37,897 nt of DNA from assembly GCA_025201805.1 (NCBI GenBank), contig MU619248.1, positions 43,510 through 81,406 of the forward strand, given 5' to 3'. Shown in pieces: positions 20,504 through 30,837 of this stretch. How positions within the stretch are numbered: position 1 is the stretch's first letter; every line of letters begins with the position of its first letter. The stretch is from Parasitella parasitica (lineage: Eukaryota > Mucoromycota > Mucoromycetes > Mucorales > Mucoraceae). A model generated the notes under the pieces. The model saw only the letters and a program-made list of their open reading frames with translations. It was not told where the DNA came from and did no database searches. Both the position numbers and the translations under genes were made by a program.

Positions 20504-22152
20504 TTAGACGGCAAAGGTCGTTTGTTGAGATTCCTGCAAAGGCATATTGTGATTTAATTGCTCGTCAGTCCACATTGGCTTGACGCCATCATGATCTCCA
20601 TCGCCAACATTGCAGCGGCCACCTTCAGCCTCGTAATCAGCGATACGTTTAAAGCCGTATTTACTCCAGATGGCTTGCAAGGAACCGACAAGATGGTCAA
20701 CCATTTCAGGAGTATGGCCAGGAGAAGGAGTGATGCGAAGACGTTCGTGACCGACAGGTACAGTGGGGAAATTGATCGATTGGACGTAAATGTTGTACTT
20801 GCTCAACAATTCGTCTGATGCCAACTTGGCAGCGGCAGCATCGCCCAACAGAATAGGGACAATATGAGAAGGGTTGGGAACAACGGGAATACCAAGCTCG
20901 CCTAAGCGGGACTTGACAGTACGAGCATTCAACTGTTGCATGCGACGCTCAGTGTTGGAGGTTTTGAGATAGCTAACACATGCCTTTCCACCAGCAACAA
21001 TGACAGGAGGCAAAGAAGTAGTGAAGATGAAACCAGGGGCGTATGAGCGGATCATATCAATAAATCGAGACGAGCCAGCAATGTAACCACCTACAACACC
21101 AAAACTCTTTCCCAACGTGCCAGTATAAATATCAATTTCGTCCATAATGCTGCCATTACCGCGACGAGGGTTAATGGCATTCAAATCAAAGTCAAGATGT
21201 TCAGCAATGCCCGCACCACGGGGACCATAAATGCCCACAGCATGGACTTCATCTAAAAATGTAATAGCATTATACTTTTTGGCCAACTCAACAAATTTTG
21301 CAATAGGTGCAATAGAACCACACATGGAATACACAGACTCAAAGGCAATAATCTTGGGGCGGTTGATGTCAACGGATTTCAGCAGCTGCTCAAGATGCTC
21401 GGGGTCATTGTGGCGGAAAATGTACTTTTCTGCTTTGGAATGGCGAATACCCTCAATCATGGAAGCATGGTTCAACTCGTCAGAAAAGATGACACAGTTT
21501 GGCATCTTGGATCCCAGGGTAGATAGAGTGGCATCGTTGGCTACCATACAAGAAGAGAAAACAAGGGCCCCCTCTGTGTGGTGCAAATCGGCTATTTCAG
21601 ATTCTAATTGCAAGTGCAGTTCAGCGTTACCAGCAATGTTCCGAGTACCACCAGCACCTGCACCATAACGATCCAGAGTCTCTCTGTATTTCTTATTATT
21701 AGTTTCAAATAAAAGATGGATGGGGTGTAGATAACCTACTTCATAGAATTAAGCAAGAGAGGATTGGCACCCATGCCCAAATAGTCATTAGCGCACCAGA
21801 CTGTTACTTCGTCGGTAGGTCGGGCAAGGTGAGCCATGGGGAACTTTCTGGCGAGACGATTGATGTTGTTAAAGTAGCGGTAACTCTTGTCATTGTGTTT
21901 TTTTTTCAGCATTTGCTCGTAGAAGCCTTCATAAGAAAAGGGCTTTGAAGTAGTGCGTTGCTCGTTTTTGGCAGGAACACTGGCATTGGATTGCACGCCT
22001 CTGGTTTGAGTAGCAGGACCCATTACTGGACACTGATTAGCCTTGATTAACAATCCGTTAGGCTTCTTGCCGACTAATTGCCTTAGGGCCGTACTGTTGC
22101 TACCGCGCAAAAAAGGACATGCTTTACGAGCGCGCAAAATAATAGCCTCCAT
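20504..22152 (-). CDS. HEM1: 5-aminolevulinate synthase, mitochondrial
   Basis: Two exons, 21740-22152 and 20504-21683, giving 530 residues. It condenses glycine and succinyl-CoA to 5-aminolevulinate, the first and rate-setting step of heme synthesis, in the mitochondrial matrix with PLP. Visible marks: the Arg/Lys presequence with two Cys-Pro heme regulatory motifs (C12-P13 in RKACPFL and C41-P42 in ANQCPVMG), [10 protein letters not shown], the glycine loop [13 protein letters not shown] (145-157), [22 protein letters not shown] (Asp282), and the Schiff-base lysine in [14 protein letters not shown] (about Lys330). The C-terminal [11 protein letters not shown] is also typical. Length and motifs indicate an intact gene. 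A TATA box lies 57 bp upstream of the start. The next gene on the same strand starts 188 bp after its stop. Confidence 0.97.
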
Positions 22153-22208
22153 GCTAGATGATACAGAGATACAAAAGGAGGAGTTGGGAGTCGAGACCCA
22201 TCATTATC

Positions 22209-22216
22209 TATTTATA
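22209..22216 (-). promoter_or_regulatory. TATA box of HEM1
   Basis: TATAAATA on the minus strand lies about 57 bp upstream of the HEM1 ATG at 22152. The remainder of the 334 bp up to the neighbouring gene shows no further assignable site. Confidence 0.5.
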
Positions 22217-22486
22217 TGTATAAAAATTATATTTGAATGCCATCGATTGAATCAGGACAAAATGTGTCAGATTCAAGTAAATCAGAATGATGGTGTTTTA
22301 ATTGATGCTCATGTATATAATAGAGCTTATATGTGAGTGTCTAATTCTCAGAGAGATCACCGATAAGCTCGTGTAACATTCTGCAGTCTTTTCCCTTCCG
22401 ATTTAGAAAAGAATGGCGTGTTTATTTTTGGCGTATATGACAAGTAGTCAAAATAATAATAATTTACAATATTTCATACGATGTGA

Positions 22487-23704
22487 TCACGAAGAAACTG
22501 TCCCATCTGAATGATAAGGTATATTTCCATCAGATTGTGTCAAGATTGGGCTCATTTGAGGTGCCATATCTTGAGTATCAGTTGGTACAATAATGTCGTT
22601 GAATGGTTCCTGAATTAGGTTTCTTTCAATGTTCCCTTTCTCGAATTCATCGTACTGTCTATGCACTAAAAGATCTTGCCAAATGCTCTTTGCTGGTCTC
22701 ATATTGTTGAATATATTGATCTTGTTTTTGAGATTTTTTGATGGAGCGATATTGGAGAATTCGGATGACAATGGAGGCATTGGTGGCTTTCTGTAAAAGT
22801 TGTAAGATGTACGCGCTGCGATGATCAAAATCCAGTGTATCTGTTTGATTGAATTCAGGAACATATCATCTTAGCTCGTACGACTGTTCACTTACATAAA
22901 CCACATACATGATTATCATGCATAAAAAGGACCATTTCACTTCATCTTGAAATAATCTCTCACAGTTATAAGCATCCATTGTATTTGTTAAAGTCGAATT
23001 CAAAGTCGATAAAGTCGATGCTGTTGAATTTACATTATATTCTATGTATACATCCTTGACATAGTTTGCCGAGGATCCAATGCACCAATCGTTGAACGCC
23101 TTCTTTTCTATGATAAATGATACGAAACAACCCAAGGTACTAATCAACACTGCAAGTGCATTCGCAGTGATGGCAAAAACGGTTCTCTTTGATTTCTCAA
23201 GCACACTGAATACACCAACTCCTTGCATTCTCTAAACTCAAATGTTAAATACTGTACAATGTGTAACTGACCCTAAGCGCAATACTTGCCATAACATTCA
23301 TCCTGAATAGAAATATTACCATGCTACTAAAAGTGACAATCCCAAAAAGCAGATTAATAGCAGCAAATGCTACCAGCACCCCTTCTTGCAGGTAAGAGTA
23401 GAATGCTAATTCACGATTAACAATTAGTGTAATTCGGTTTGTTGATGCTTGTGTACATACGACTCTTATTCATAAGCCCCAGAACTGCAAAATAGAAGCT
23501 GATTCCCTGTGTTATTGGAGACAATGAATATTACAACTACAAATTAATAAATCAAGGAGATCTTACCGCCCAACAAAAACAGACGAGCAGAGAATTCGAA
23601 TCGCCAGGTATGCATCCGCAGCAATACGCTCTAAATCGTCCGGATCTAACGTAATGATCAAGCTCGCCTTGTCGCCTTGCTTGATCTATTTGCTGAAAAT
23701 TCAT
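22487..23704 (-). CDS. Four-helix (tetraspan-like) membrane protein
   Basis: Five exons: 23567-23704, 23461-23506, 23272-23405, 22896-23231 and 22487-22840, giving 335 residues. The third intron uses a GTCAGT donor. A longer in-frame start exists at a TTG at 23824, but a TATA box at 23761-23770 places transcription start downstream of it, so the ATG at 23704 is used. Membrane segments: LLVCFCWAGISFYFAVLGLM; LVAFAAINLLFGIVTFSSMV; VFAITANALAVLISTLGCFV; and WSFLCMIIMYVVYIHWIL. The large loop between helices 3 and 4 contains two cysteines (DWC..., YNC...) and several NxS/T sites, so it is probably luminal or extracellular. A cytosolic tail of about 110 residues follows. Topology resembles tetraspanin or MARVEL proteins, but no signature proves a family. 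Confidence 0.75.
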
Positions 23705-23760
23705 GATAACAAAAGTGGTGAATAAAAGAGAGAAAGATATGCAAATTAAATGATCTGATT

Positions 23761-23770
23761 TATTTATATA
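23761..23770 (-). promoter_or_regulatory. TATA box of the four-helix membrane protein
   Basis: TATATAAATA on the minus strand lies 57-66 bp upstream of the ATG at 23704, the same spacing as at HEM1. It argues against the longer upstream frame. Confidence 0.55.
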
Positions 23771-23843
23771 TAAAGCTTTGAACAAACAGTAAATATCTAA
23801 AAATGGAATGTTGAAATACAACAATGCCTAATTAAGGCTTCTT

Positions 23844-24551
23844 TCAAAGAAAGGTGTTTTGTACATGTTGGCGAATGGTAGCTAAAGGATTTTCTTTAAA
23901 GGCATTATGCTGCATAACTTTTTGCATGCGTAATATTTCTTGCATCCTATATTTTTGTTAGTCTTAATAAAGCAACTAGGTCTACAGATCACTCACTCTG
24001 CTTGTTTTTTCGATTTTTTAGACTTGATCTTGTTTGAGGGTATTGCTGCTTCTTTGGCAAGTGCAGCTAGTTTCTTTGAGTGTGTTGCTTGGCTTTCCAG
24101 CTCTTGTTTCGATTTTATTTGAATGCTGCTCAAAACATCTTGGAATCCGCTCAAGTCAGTCTTCAGCCCATCCTTTTTTCTATTTTCTTTTTTTTGCAAT
24201 TTCTTTTTGACAGCATACGACCGATCTAACTCTGTACATTTACACATTTAAGAGTACGGGTTAACATTTTGATTGTTTTTTTTCTTTTTCTTTGTCGTAA
24301 TTACTTTCGAGCCATGCTTCGTGTCTCGCTTTCTTTTTGTAATCTTTCTTTGCTATTTCATATTCGTTTGCTGCAGCAACCTGTGATGAAGATGAATATC
24401 ACATTCAATCATGATAGATTTATCCTACCGATATCTCTTCGTTTTCAATGACAACTTTTTCAAGTACTTGCTTATCAGGTACAGCAAAATTTCTTTGGCG
24501 TAGTGGCGTATCTACTTTTTTTGAGCGGCTGCTTCTGGATACTTTTGGCAT
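23844..24551 (-). CDS. SLX9: Ribosome biogenesis protein Slx9
   Basis: Four exons: 24429-24551, 24305-24380, 23997-24231 and 23844-23946, giving 178 residues. The joins are in phase and link KKKARHEAWLEKLDRSYAVK and KKSKKQAEMQEILRM. The protein is small, basic and coiled-coil-like. The C-terminal box QHNAFKENPLATIRQHVQNT matches the Slx9/FAM207 family ending ('F..NPL..I..H..NT'), and the middle DLSGFQDVLSSI is also conserved in style. Slx9 is nucleolar, needed for ITS1 processing and maturation or export of pre-40S particles. A candidate small gene starts 4 bp away on the opposite strand. Confidence 0.8.
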
Positions 24552-24554
24552 TTA

Positions 24555-24832
24555 ATGGATTGTAAAAAAGGCTTTGATTGTGCTTCTTTTTTTTTTTTTT
24601 TTTTGCCAAAGCCTTTGCTGTGACTACCTCACTTGATTGTTGGTATTTGTTTTAAAGCAGATGTCAAAGTGAAAAAGAATAGTGATTTATTAAGCGAACA
24701 AAGGTTACATTTGCAACATTCTGGTAACCAGGTATGAACTTTTCAGATAGTATTTGTAAAGCTTGGTATTAATATTAACCAGTACAGCACTACTCCCATG
24801 TTAAAACAAACGACATGACCAAGAAAGGATAA
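24555..24832 (+). CDS. Candidate 38-residue spliced small protein
   Basis: Exons 24555-24561, 24661-24731 and 24788-24832 join in phase. ATG-GAT-T precedes a GTAAAA donor; the acceptor is AAAGCAG at 24660; the second intron (24732-24787) runs GTATGA...ACCAGTACAG. The product contains KKNSDLLSEQRLHLQHSG and HYSHVKTNDMTKKG before TAA. Codon use and phase look like real coding sequence, especially exons 2 and 3, but the 7-nt first exon is weak and it sits head to head with SLX9. Exon 1 may be wrong. I do not recognise the family. The rest of the 24.55-25.2 kb gap is AT-rich with a ~20-nt T tract near 24589. Confidence 0.35.
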
Positions 24833-25218
24833 TTCTTTAGATCACCTTGTACCTGGCGAAATAATCCCCCATTGTTTAATTTAAATTATTTCGAATATTT
24901 TTATTTTTCCCATAGTGATTGTTTTATTGAAAATGCAATTATCAGGTATTTAAATCCTTATCTCTAATCTTGTTGTCTTCCCTGCTTTTTTTTTTATTGT
25001 ATTATTAGGCATAATGAAGTAACTAATACACACTGCTGTAGCGGTCTTGGGTCTTGTGGAGATTTTTTTCTTTTTTGACAAAAAATAAAAAAGGCATGAT
25101 ATTTTTTATGGGTTTTTTTTTTAAAAAAAGAGGGAATAAGAGAAGAGAAAAAGAAGATAAACAGGATATTAATTATATTTTGTGCTTAAAAATACTTATT
25201 TGGTCGATGTTGACAGGT
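24833..25218. other. Intergenic, 3' flank of beta-tubulin
   Basis: AT-rich sequence with A/T homopolymer runs. It should hold the beta-tubulin 3' UTR and polyadenylation signals; nothing else is visible. Confidence 0.5.
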
Positions 25219-26758
25219 TTATTGGTCATCTTCCATAGCATCCTCATCTTCTTCGGGGTATTCTTCATCATATTCTTCATCGATAGTGGCTTCTTGGTAT
25301 TGTTGGTATTCAGAGACGAGATCGTTCATGTTTGATTCGGCTTCAGTGAATTCCATTTCATCCATACCCTCACCTGTGTACCAATGCAAGAAAGCCTTTC
25401 TTCTGAACATGGCAGTGAATTGTTCGTTGACACGCTTGAACAAATCTTGGATAGCAGTACTGTTACCAATGAAGGTACCAGACATTTTAAGGCCAACAGG
25501 GGGAATATCACAAAGAGAGGTCTTGACACTGTTGGGGATCCATTCAACAAAGTAAGTCGAGTTCTTTTGTTGGACAGCCAACATTTGGTTTTCGACCTCC
25601 TTGGTAGACAAACGACCACGGAAAATGGTAGCAGCAGTCAAGTAACGACCATGGCGAGGATCCGAGGCAGCCATCATGTTACGGGCATCGAACATCTGAG
25701 CAGTCAATTCAGGAACGCTCAAGTTGCGGTATTGTTGAGAGTTGAAAGCAGTAAGAGGAGCAACACCAACCATGAAGAAGTGAAGACGAGGGAAGGGAAC
25801 CATGTTAACACAGAGCTTACGCAAATCACTGTTGAGTTGACCAGGGAAACGCAAACTGGTGGAAACACCAGACATGACAGCAGATACCAATTGATTCAGA
25901 TCACCGTAACCAGGGTTAGTCAATTTAAGAGTTCTAAAACAGATATCGTAAAGAGCCTCATTATCGATACAGAAAGTGGCATCACAGTTCTCAACGAGCT
26001 GATGGACGGATAAAACGGCGTTATAAGGTTCAACAACAGTATCGGATACTTTGGGGGAGGGTACAACGGAGTAGGTGCTCAAGATACGATCAGGGTATTC
26101 TTCGCGAATCTTTGAAAGCAAGAGAGAACCCAAACCAGATCCAGTACCACCACCGAGAGAGTGACAAAGTTGGAAACCTTGGAGGCAATCTGTATTTTCG
26201 GCTTCTTTACGGATGACATCCATGATAGATTCAACCAACTCGGCACCTTCAGTGTAGTAACCCTTTGCCCAGGAATTACCAGCACCAGATTGGGCATTAA
26301 TAAAGTTATCGGGGCGGAAAATTTTACCGTAAGGGCTGCTGCGAATGGCATCCATAGTTGCAGGTTCAAGATCAACGAGAACAGCTCTAGGATAACAAGG
26401 AAAACAAAAATGAGGGGGGGTTTTGTCATTGAGCAATTCAAGGAGTTTGTCTTACCTTGGCACATATTTTCCTTTGGAGCCTTCGTTGTAAAAGACGTTG
26501 ATACGCTCCAATTGAAGGTCATTATCACCACCGTAATTACCGTCGGTATCGATACCATGTTCTTGTGAGATGGTTTCCCAAAACTTTTGACCAATCTATT
26601 ATAAAGCAAGCAGAAGCAGAAGCAGGAAAAAAAAAAAGTAAATAAATAAATAAATATGTACACGTGCAGCAAATCTCTCTCTCTCTCTTTTTCTCTATCC
26701 CTCTGCCTTTTCATGTGTCGATTTTGCTTGCGACTCCTTTATTCTCCTGTGCAAATAT

Positions 26759-26803
<45 letters not shown>

Positions 26804-26974
26804 AAAAGAGAGAAAGCGATAACGAAAAAGAGAGAGAATAAAACATATAAACTCGGAGAAATAGCTTACTTGGTTACCACATTGACCTGGATAGAATGGT
26901 TAAAAAAAGTTTCACTTGGAAAAATGCAATTTTCGATGTAACTTACCAGCTTGAACGTGAATAATTTCTCTCAT
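25219..26974 (-). CDS. benA/TUB2: Beta-tubulin
   Basis: Four exons: 26947-26974, a 17-nt exon 26870-26886, 26456-26595 and 25219-26386, giving 450 residues, full length. It polymerises with alpha-tubulin into microtubules. Marks: MREI start (autoregulatory motif), QAGQCGNQIG, tubulin signature GGGTGSG (140-146), [17 protein letters not shown], and an acidic C-terminal tail ([19 protein letters not shown]). By standard numbering residue 167 is Tyr, 198 is Ala, 199-200 are Thr-Phe and 50 is Phe. Benzimidazole-sensitive fungi have Phe167 and Glu198. Intron 2 (26596-26869) is long and carries CT and CA repeats. A likely further intron sits in the 5' UTR. Confidence 0.97.
26761..26799. repeat. (CA)n microsatellite inside a beta-tubulin intron
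   Basis: About 19 CA dinucleotide units within the 274-nt intron 2, accompanied by a CT run at about 26673-26690. It is likely length-polymorphic between strains. Confidence 0.9.
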
Positions 26975-26984
26975 AGTGAAATAC

Positions 26985-27042
26985 CTGGTTTAATGTGAAT
27001 AATCTTGGCATTTTACACGTAAAATTGCACATTTAGACTTAC
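26985..27042 (-). other. Probable 5' UTR intron of beta-tubulin
   Basis: On the minus strand a GTAAGT donor (27042-27037) and a TTAAACCAG acceptor (ending 26985) bound a 58-nt segment just 10 nt upstream of the ATG. Size and signals match the gene's coding introns. Confidence 0.55.
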
Positions 27043-27228
27043 CAAAAAGTTTTAAAAAATAAAGAATGGAAAAGAAGATAAAAAAAAGAGGAGAAAGAGG
27101 AGAAGGAAAAAATAAATCATCTCATATACAGGTGCGAAAAGGTACCGATGCATCTCTACAACATGCTTTGATTGGGCAAAGCAATGTAATGGAGATACAA
27201 AAAACGATTTCCAGTCTATTTTAGGGAA

Positions 27229-27433
27229 TTAACCATTTACTTTGGTGATATCGAACGCATTCTCATATACAAAATCAGCAAGCATCGTACTCATAATAGT
27301 AAAGATACCACAAGCACTAAAGTTGAAAGCCAATAGAGAAGATGAAGGCCGACTACAAATGGCCATCTTCGTTTGATCTGGTTTTGATTCTGTTGTTATA
27401 GCTTTTTTTGAAGTTGGTTTCGTCCCCCTATAC
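27229..27433 (-). CDS. Small predicted single-pass membrane protein
   Basis: An exon ending at the TAA at 27229 encodes a hydrophilic Lys/Thr segment (KPTSKKAITTESKPDQTK) and then SSSLLAFNFSACGIFTIMST, a probable membrane helix, and ADFVYENAFDITKVNG. An in-frame ATG at 27366 gives 45 residues. Alternatively the exon starts at 27427 after an ATTGTATAG acceptor, with a tiny upstream exon (ATG-CC before GTACCT, near 27586), giving about 67 residues. No family is recognised. Composition and splice context favour a real gene, but the 5' end is unresolved. Confidence 0.45.
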
Positions 27434-27737
27434 AATCAATGCATTCTTTTTGAAGTTGGTTAATCTGATTTCCAGGTTATTCGCAAGCAACAAAAGAGAT
27501 CTTTCAGAACAGATATTTGATGTGAGCTTATGAGGGAAATTCCGATTTGATGTAAATAACATCTTTTGCGAGGTATTAGGTACGGCATGTTTTATATTCT
27601 TTCAAGAAGATTTGATTGTGTCCATGCGGTACTACCATAATATATATGCGATTGAAAATGCTACTGTCATACACATCAAAAACAAGCATGTGCATTAAAG
27701 TATTTTACATCAGCCTCTAAATCTTGGCTTCTGTGGT

Positions 27738-27757
27738 TGCTGCTGCTGCTGCTGCCA
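27738..27757. repeat. Short CTG trinucleotide repeat
   Basis: About six tandem TGC/CTG units in intergenic DNA. Read on the minus strand they follow an ATG and would encode six alanines in a 13-codon ORF; probably not a gene. Confidence 0.6.
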
Positions 27758-29378
27758 TACCCTTGGTACATCAAGAATCATGTAATAAAGCAGGGTTTTT
27801 CAAAACACAAATATGAAATCCAACAAAGCATTGAAATAAAACACATTAACGTTGGGCTCTTTCATATGTCTATATAACAATCTTAAAAGCGTTGATGACC
27901 CAGAACATTTTATATATCGCTCTACTGTACAACAGTTACTTCTAGACATCAAAAGATTTAACCTCATATAGTCGGGATACAGGAGGAGGTACACCTGTTT
28001 CTGAGTTTCGCAATACATCCGCATACATACATCATACATCATACATGTCAAAATATTCTCACTTGATACAGCATAACCATGTGTATATACATGATTGAAT
28101 GGCCTACACATCATCGCATTTGACTAATCTAGTATATTTTGACAACGACTGTTGGACTTGTGCTATTTAAAGTTGGACATGATTCACCATTTGAAATCAA
28201 ACCACATGCACCTCTTTTTTTTCCCCCAAAAAAAAAGGGGGTAGATTTCGAGTATAATAGTTGATGGTATTATTAAAATGACAAATTAAACATCTACATG
28301 ATATATAAAGACTCTCTTTCGAGCAGCAACACGTTTTGTAATATCAGATACCCCTAGCGTGGCTTCAAGACCTGACATGCATTTGGCTTATTGTTGCTCA
28401 ATGCACAACCTTCCGAATAGCAAGATTAGACATTACAGAGAAATAAAAGCAATTTCAAGTGATGCCATGGTCTTTTGACTCTCGCAGTACATCCGAACCC
28501 TTTTTGCTGAAAAAAAAAAAAAAAGGTATTGACCCATTTTTGTCTTCACATTTCGCCCTTAGGTCCACAGGGGGGAAGATCGAAAAACACAACAAACCTC
28601 ACTTACTCCATGAAAAAACGAGATGTTTTCAAGCTTAATAGCTCAAAACATTCCTACAAACTTGCTAAACGTTTGCAATATATTAAATCAAAAATGTTGA
28701 TATAAAAAATTGAGTTCCTGGGCAAAAACTTTATTTTAGGTTTTTGAATTTTGTAGAAATTGCTTACCATAAAATATCAGAAAAAATTACATCGCTGTAT
28801 AGAGCGTAAAAATACCTATCAGGTATCATAGACGCATAAATCTACTTGTATAGAGGTTGCAGGTTCAAACTGTAATAGAATCATTCTTTGTCATTTTTGA
28901 AGAGGTACAATCTTCGTTGATTTTAAACAGCGTCCAGTTTATGATGTTTGAATTGAACCTTATAAAATGCTTGAAAACAACAGTAGGCAGTTAACTATGG
29001 TTTGTCGACGCATCAAAACCAAAGCACAGTGGCTTCCGTGCATAATGGTAGGTGATTGAAGCATTTGCCTGTAGTCAGATCCAAAATGCACTTTTCAAAA
29101 ATCCTGACACAAGTTGATGTCTGCATGGATATTCAACACTATGGGCCATAATATGTACTTGCATTAAACCTTCAAAGATTATTTTTTTCTTTTAAATCAA
29201 TTGAATCATCAACATCCGAACCATGTGTTTTTTCATGGTATTCACTGTGGCCAATCAGTTGTAAACCAAATGTTGATGTTCAACGAATTACAAGGCCTTG
29301 CTGCTGAGAACTTTATTTTTTCCCCATATTACCCTTTTTCTTTCTCTCTCTTCTTTTTTTTTTACAGGATATTACAGC
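27758..29378. other. Sparse intergenic region
   Basis: Between the small membrane protein and PEX12 there is no long coding frame. It contains a C5-A9-G5 homopolymer stretch near 28224-28244, the spliced micro-ORF candidate at 28455-28611, and a 30-codon minus-strand ORF at about 28286-28378 (MSGLEATLGVSD...). A pyrimidine tract and TTTACAG at 29360-29367 just before the PEX12 start could be a 5' UTR intron acceptor. Confidence 0.4.
28455..28611 (-). other. Candidate spliced micro-ORF (18 codons)
   Basis: ATG-GA (28607-28611) is followed by a strong GTAAGTGAGG donor. The acceptor is a 14-T tract plus CAG at 28507. The second exon (28455-28506) reads in frame KKGSDVLRESKDHGIT and stops. Splice signals are excellent, but the product is only 18 residues, so this may be a non-coding transcript, for example a small-RNA host, or a scrap of a larger gene. 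Confidence 0.25.
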
Positions 29379-30766
29379 ATGGAGTTTATGAGTGCATTAG
29401 GTTCACAAGAGGACGCCTATCGTCCCTCTTTGTTTGAACTAGTTGCTCAAGAAAAACTAAAAGAGTTGCTGCAACCAGCAGTGCAATATGTATTGGCTGT
29501 AAGTAACGACTGCTTTGACCCCGTGTACTAGCTGTGCTGACGCTTTTTATATCAGATATATGCCCAGCGATATCCTCGACTATTGTTAAGAGTTGTCAAT
29601 AACCACGAGGAATTCTATGCTGCAATCATGCTACTTGTTGAAAGACACTACCTTAAAGAATGGGGTAAATCCGAGGGCAATTTGATTTTGTCATTGACCA
29701 TGACTAATGCTAATTATGGGTGATTTATAGGTGGTTCTTTTGCAGAAAATTTCTATGGGTTAAAGCGAGTGGCAACATCACATTTGGACAGCGTCAAATT
29801 CACATCACCCATCAACTCGCCGTCGTCGCCTGCTTTGACTAGCAGGGAAATCACAAAATCATTGCTAGTGCTTGTAGGTTTGCCATATGTCAAGTGTCGA
29901 TTGGATTTACTCTACCAAAAAGCATCAGGCGGATCAGCCTCGTCTATTTTGGGCGATGACGAGCAGTTGGAAATGGAGAACGAGGAACTGGCTAATCCAG
30001 AAACACCTACCAAGCGCAAAGTAGCGATCCGTTTAATGCGTCTATTCAAAAAGGTGTATCCCATTGTCAATTTCTTGTATTATGGATCAAATTTAGCCTA
30101 CAATATCGCTTATTTGTTTGGCAAGTCGAGATACTATACACCTTGGCTGCGTCTATTAGGTCTTGAAGTGAAGCGCATGAGCATGAATGATTATGTAAGT
30201 TGGTTTGTTTGAGTCATTTGCAAATGCACTCACCATGCACTTGTTAGCGTGCGCACTATGATAAAGCAGCGGGGTCAACACAGCAGCCTTTCTCGTTACT
30301 CAAAAATCCTCTGGGTGCAGTTTCAACCATGTTCAGTAAAGTCGTTGAGTTTTTAAAGGTGTTGCTGCCTATGTCTATTTTCTTTTTCAAGTTCCTTGAA
30401 TGGTGGTATTCTTCTGAATTCTCTAGAGGAGGAAACAGCCACGATGAAGACGGTGAAAATCTAGTGCCACCACCTGAAAAGATCAAGGTACGTAGGAGCA
30501 GCGTGTGATGATTGCCCGCAATAGTCTAAAAACATGCCAAATTATAGCCTGATCCTCGTGGCACCCAATTACCCAGCACAGCAAATACGTGTCCATTATG
30601 TCTTTCTAGCCCCATCAATAACCCCACAGCATTACCTTCTGGCTATGTATTCTGTTACACTTGTGCTTATCACTACGTAGAGGCACATGGCCGATGTCCA
30701 GTTACATGGATCAAAATTAGCAATGGGGCAGAAGATTTGACAAAGCTGTATGCAGATGTCATGTAA
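29379..30766 (+). CDS. PEX12: Peroxin-12, RING ubiquitin ligase subunit
   Basis: Five exons: 29379-29498, 29556-29664, 29731-30194, 30248-30487 and 30548-30766, giving 383 residues. PEX12 with PEX2 and PEX10 forms the peroxisomal membrane ubiquitin ligase that ubiquitinates and recycles the import receptor PEX5. Marks: [20 protein letters not shown] near the N-terminus, [24 protein letters not shown], membrane segments ([20 protein letters not shown] and [18 protein letters not shown]), and the C-terminal degenerate RING with Cys326/Cys329, Cys347/Cys350 and Cys361 (CPLC...FCYTC...GRCPVT). This is the five-cysteine, single-zinc form typical of PEX12. The start is the first ATG after a polypyrimidine tract. 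Confidence 0.95.
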
Positions 30767-30837
30767 TATCGTAGTTGACAGAGAATGAATGAATGTGTAT
30801 TTTTATTATAATATATATATATAAAAAAAGAGTAAAT

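Noticed and set aside
20314-20530. A + strand ORF (MLEIREQKEVFYLRQ...) with a GTAAGT donor at 20417 and an acceptor near 20507
   Set aside because: Its start overlaps the ATG of the minus-strand gene at 20315, and its second exon would only be the antisense of the HEM1 stop region (six codons). No support beyond splice-like signals.
25384-26568. Long + strand ORFs opposite beta-tubulin
   Set aside because: Codon-biased genes leave the antisense frame open; no independent motifs.
27800-28114. 104-codon minus-strand ORF
   Set aside because: Low-complexity codon use from ACATCATAC repeats, no domain, no promoter; looks like a chance frame.
28286-28378. 30-codon minus-strand ORF (MSGLEATLGVSD...)
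   Set aside because: Protein-like but too short and without splice partners in phase; mentioned only in the intergenic note.
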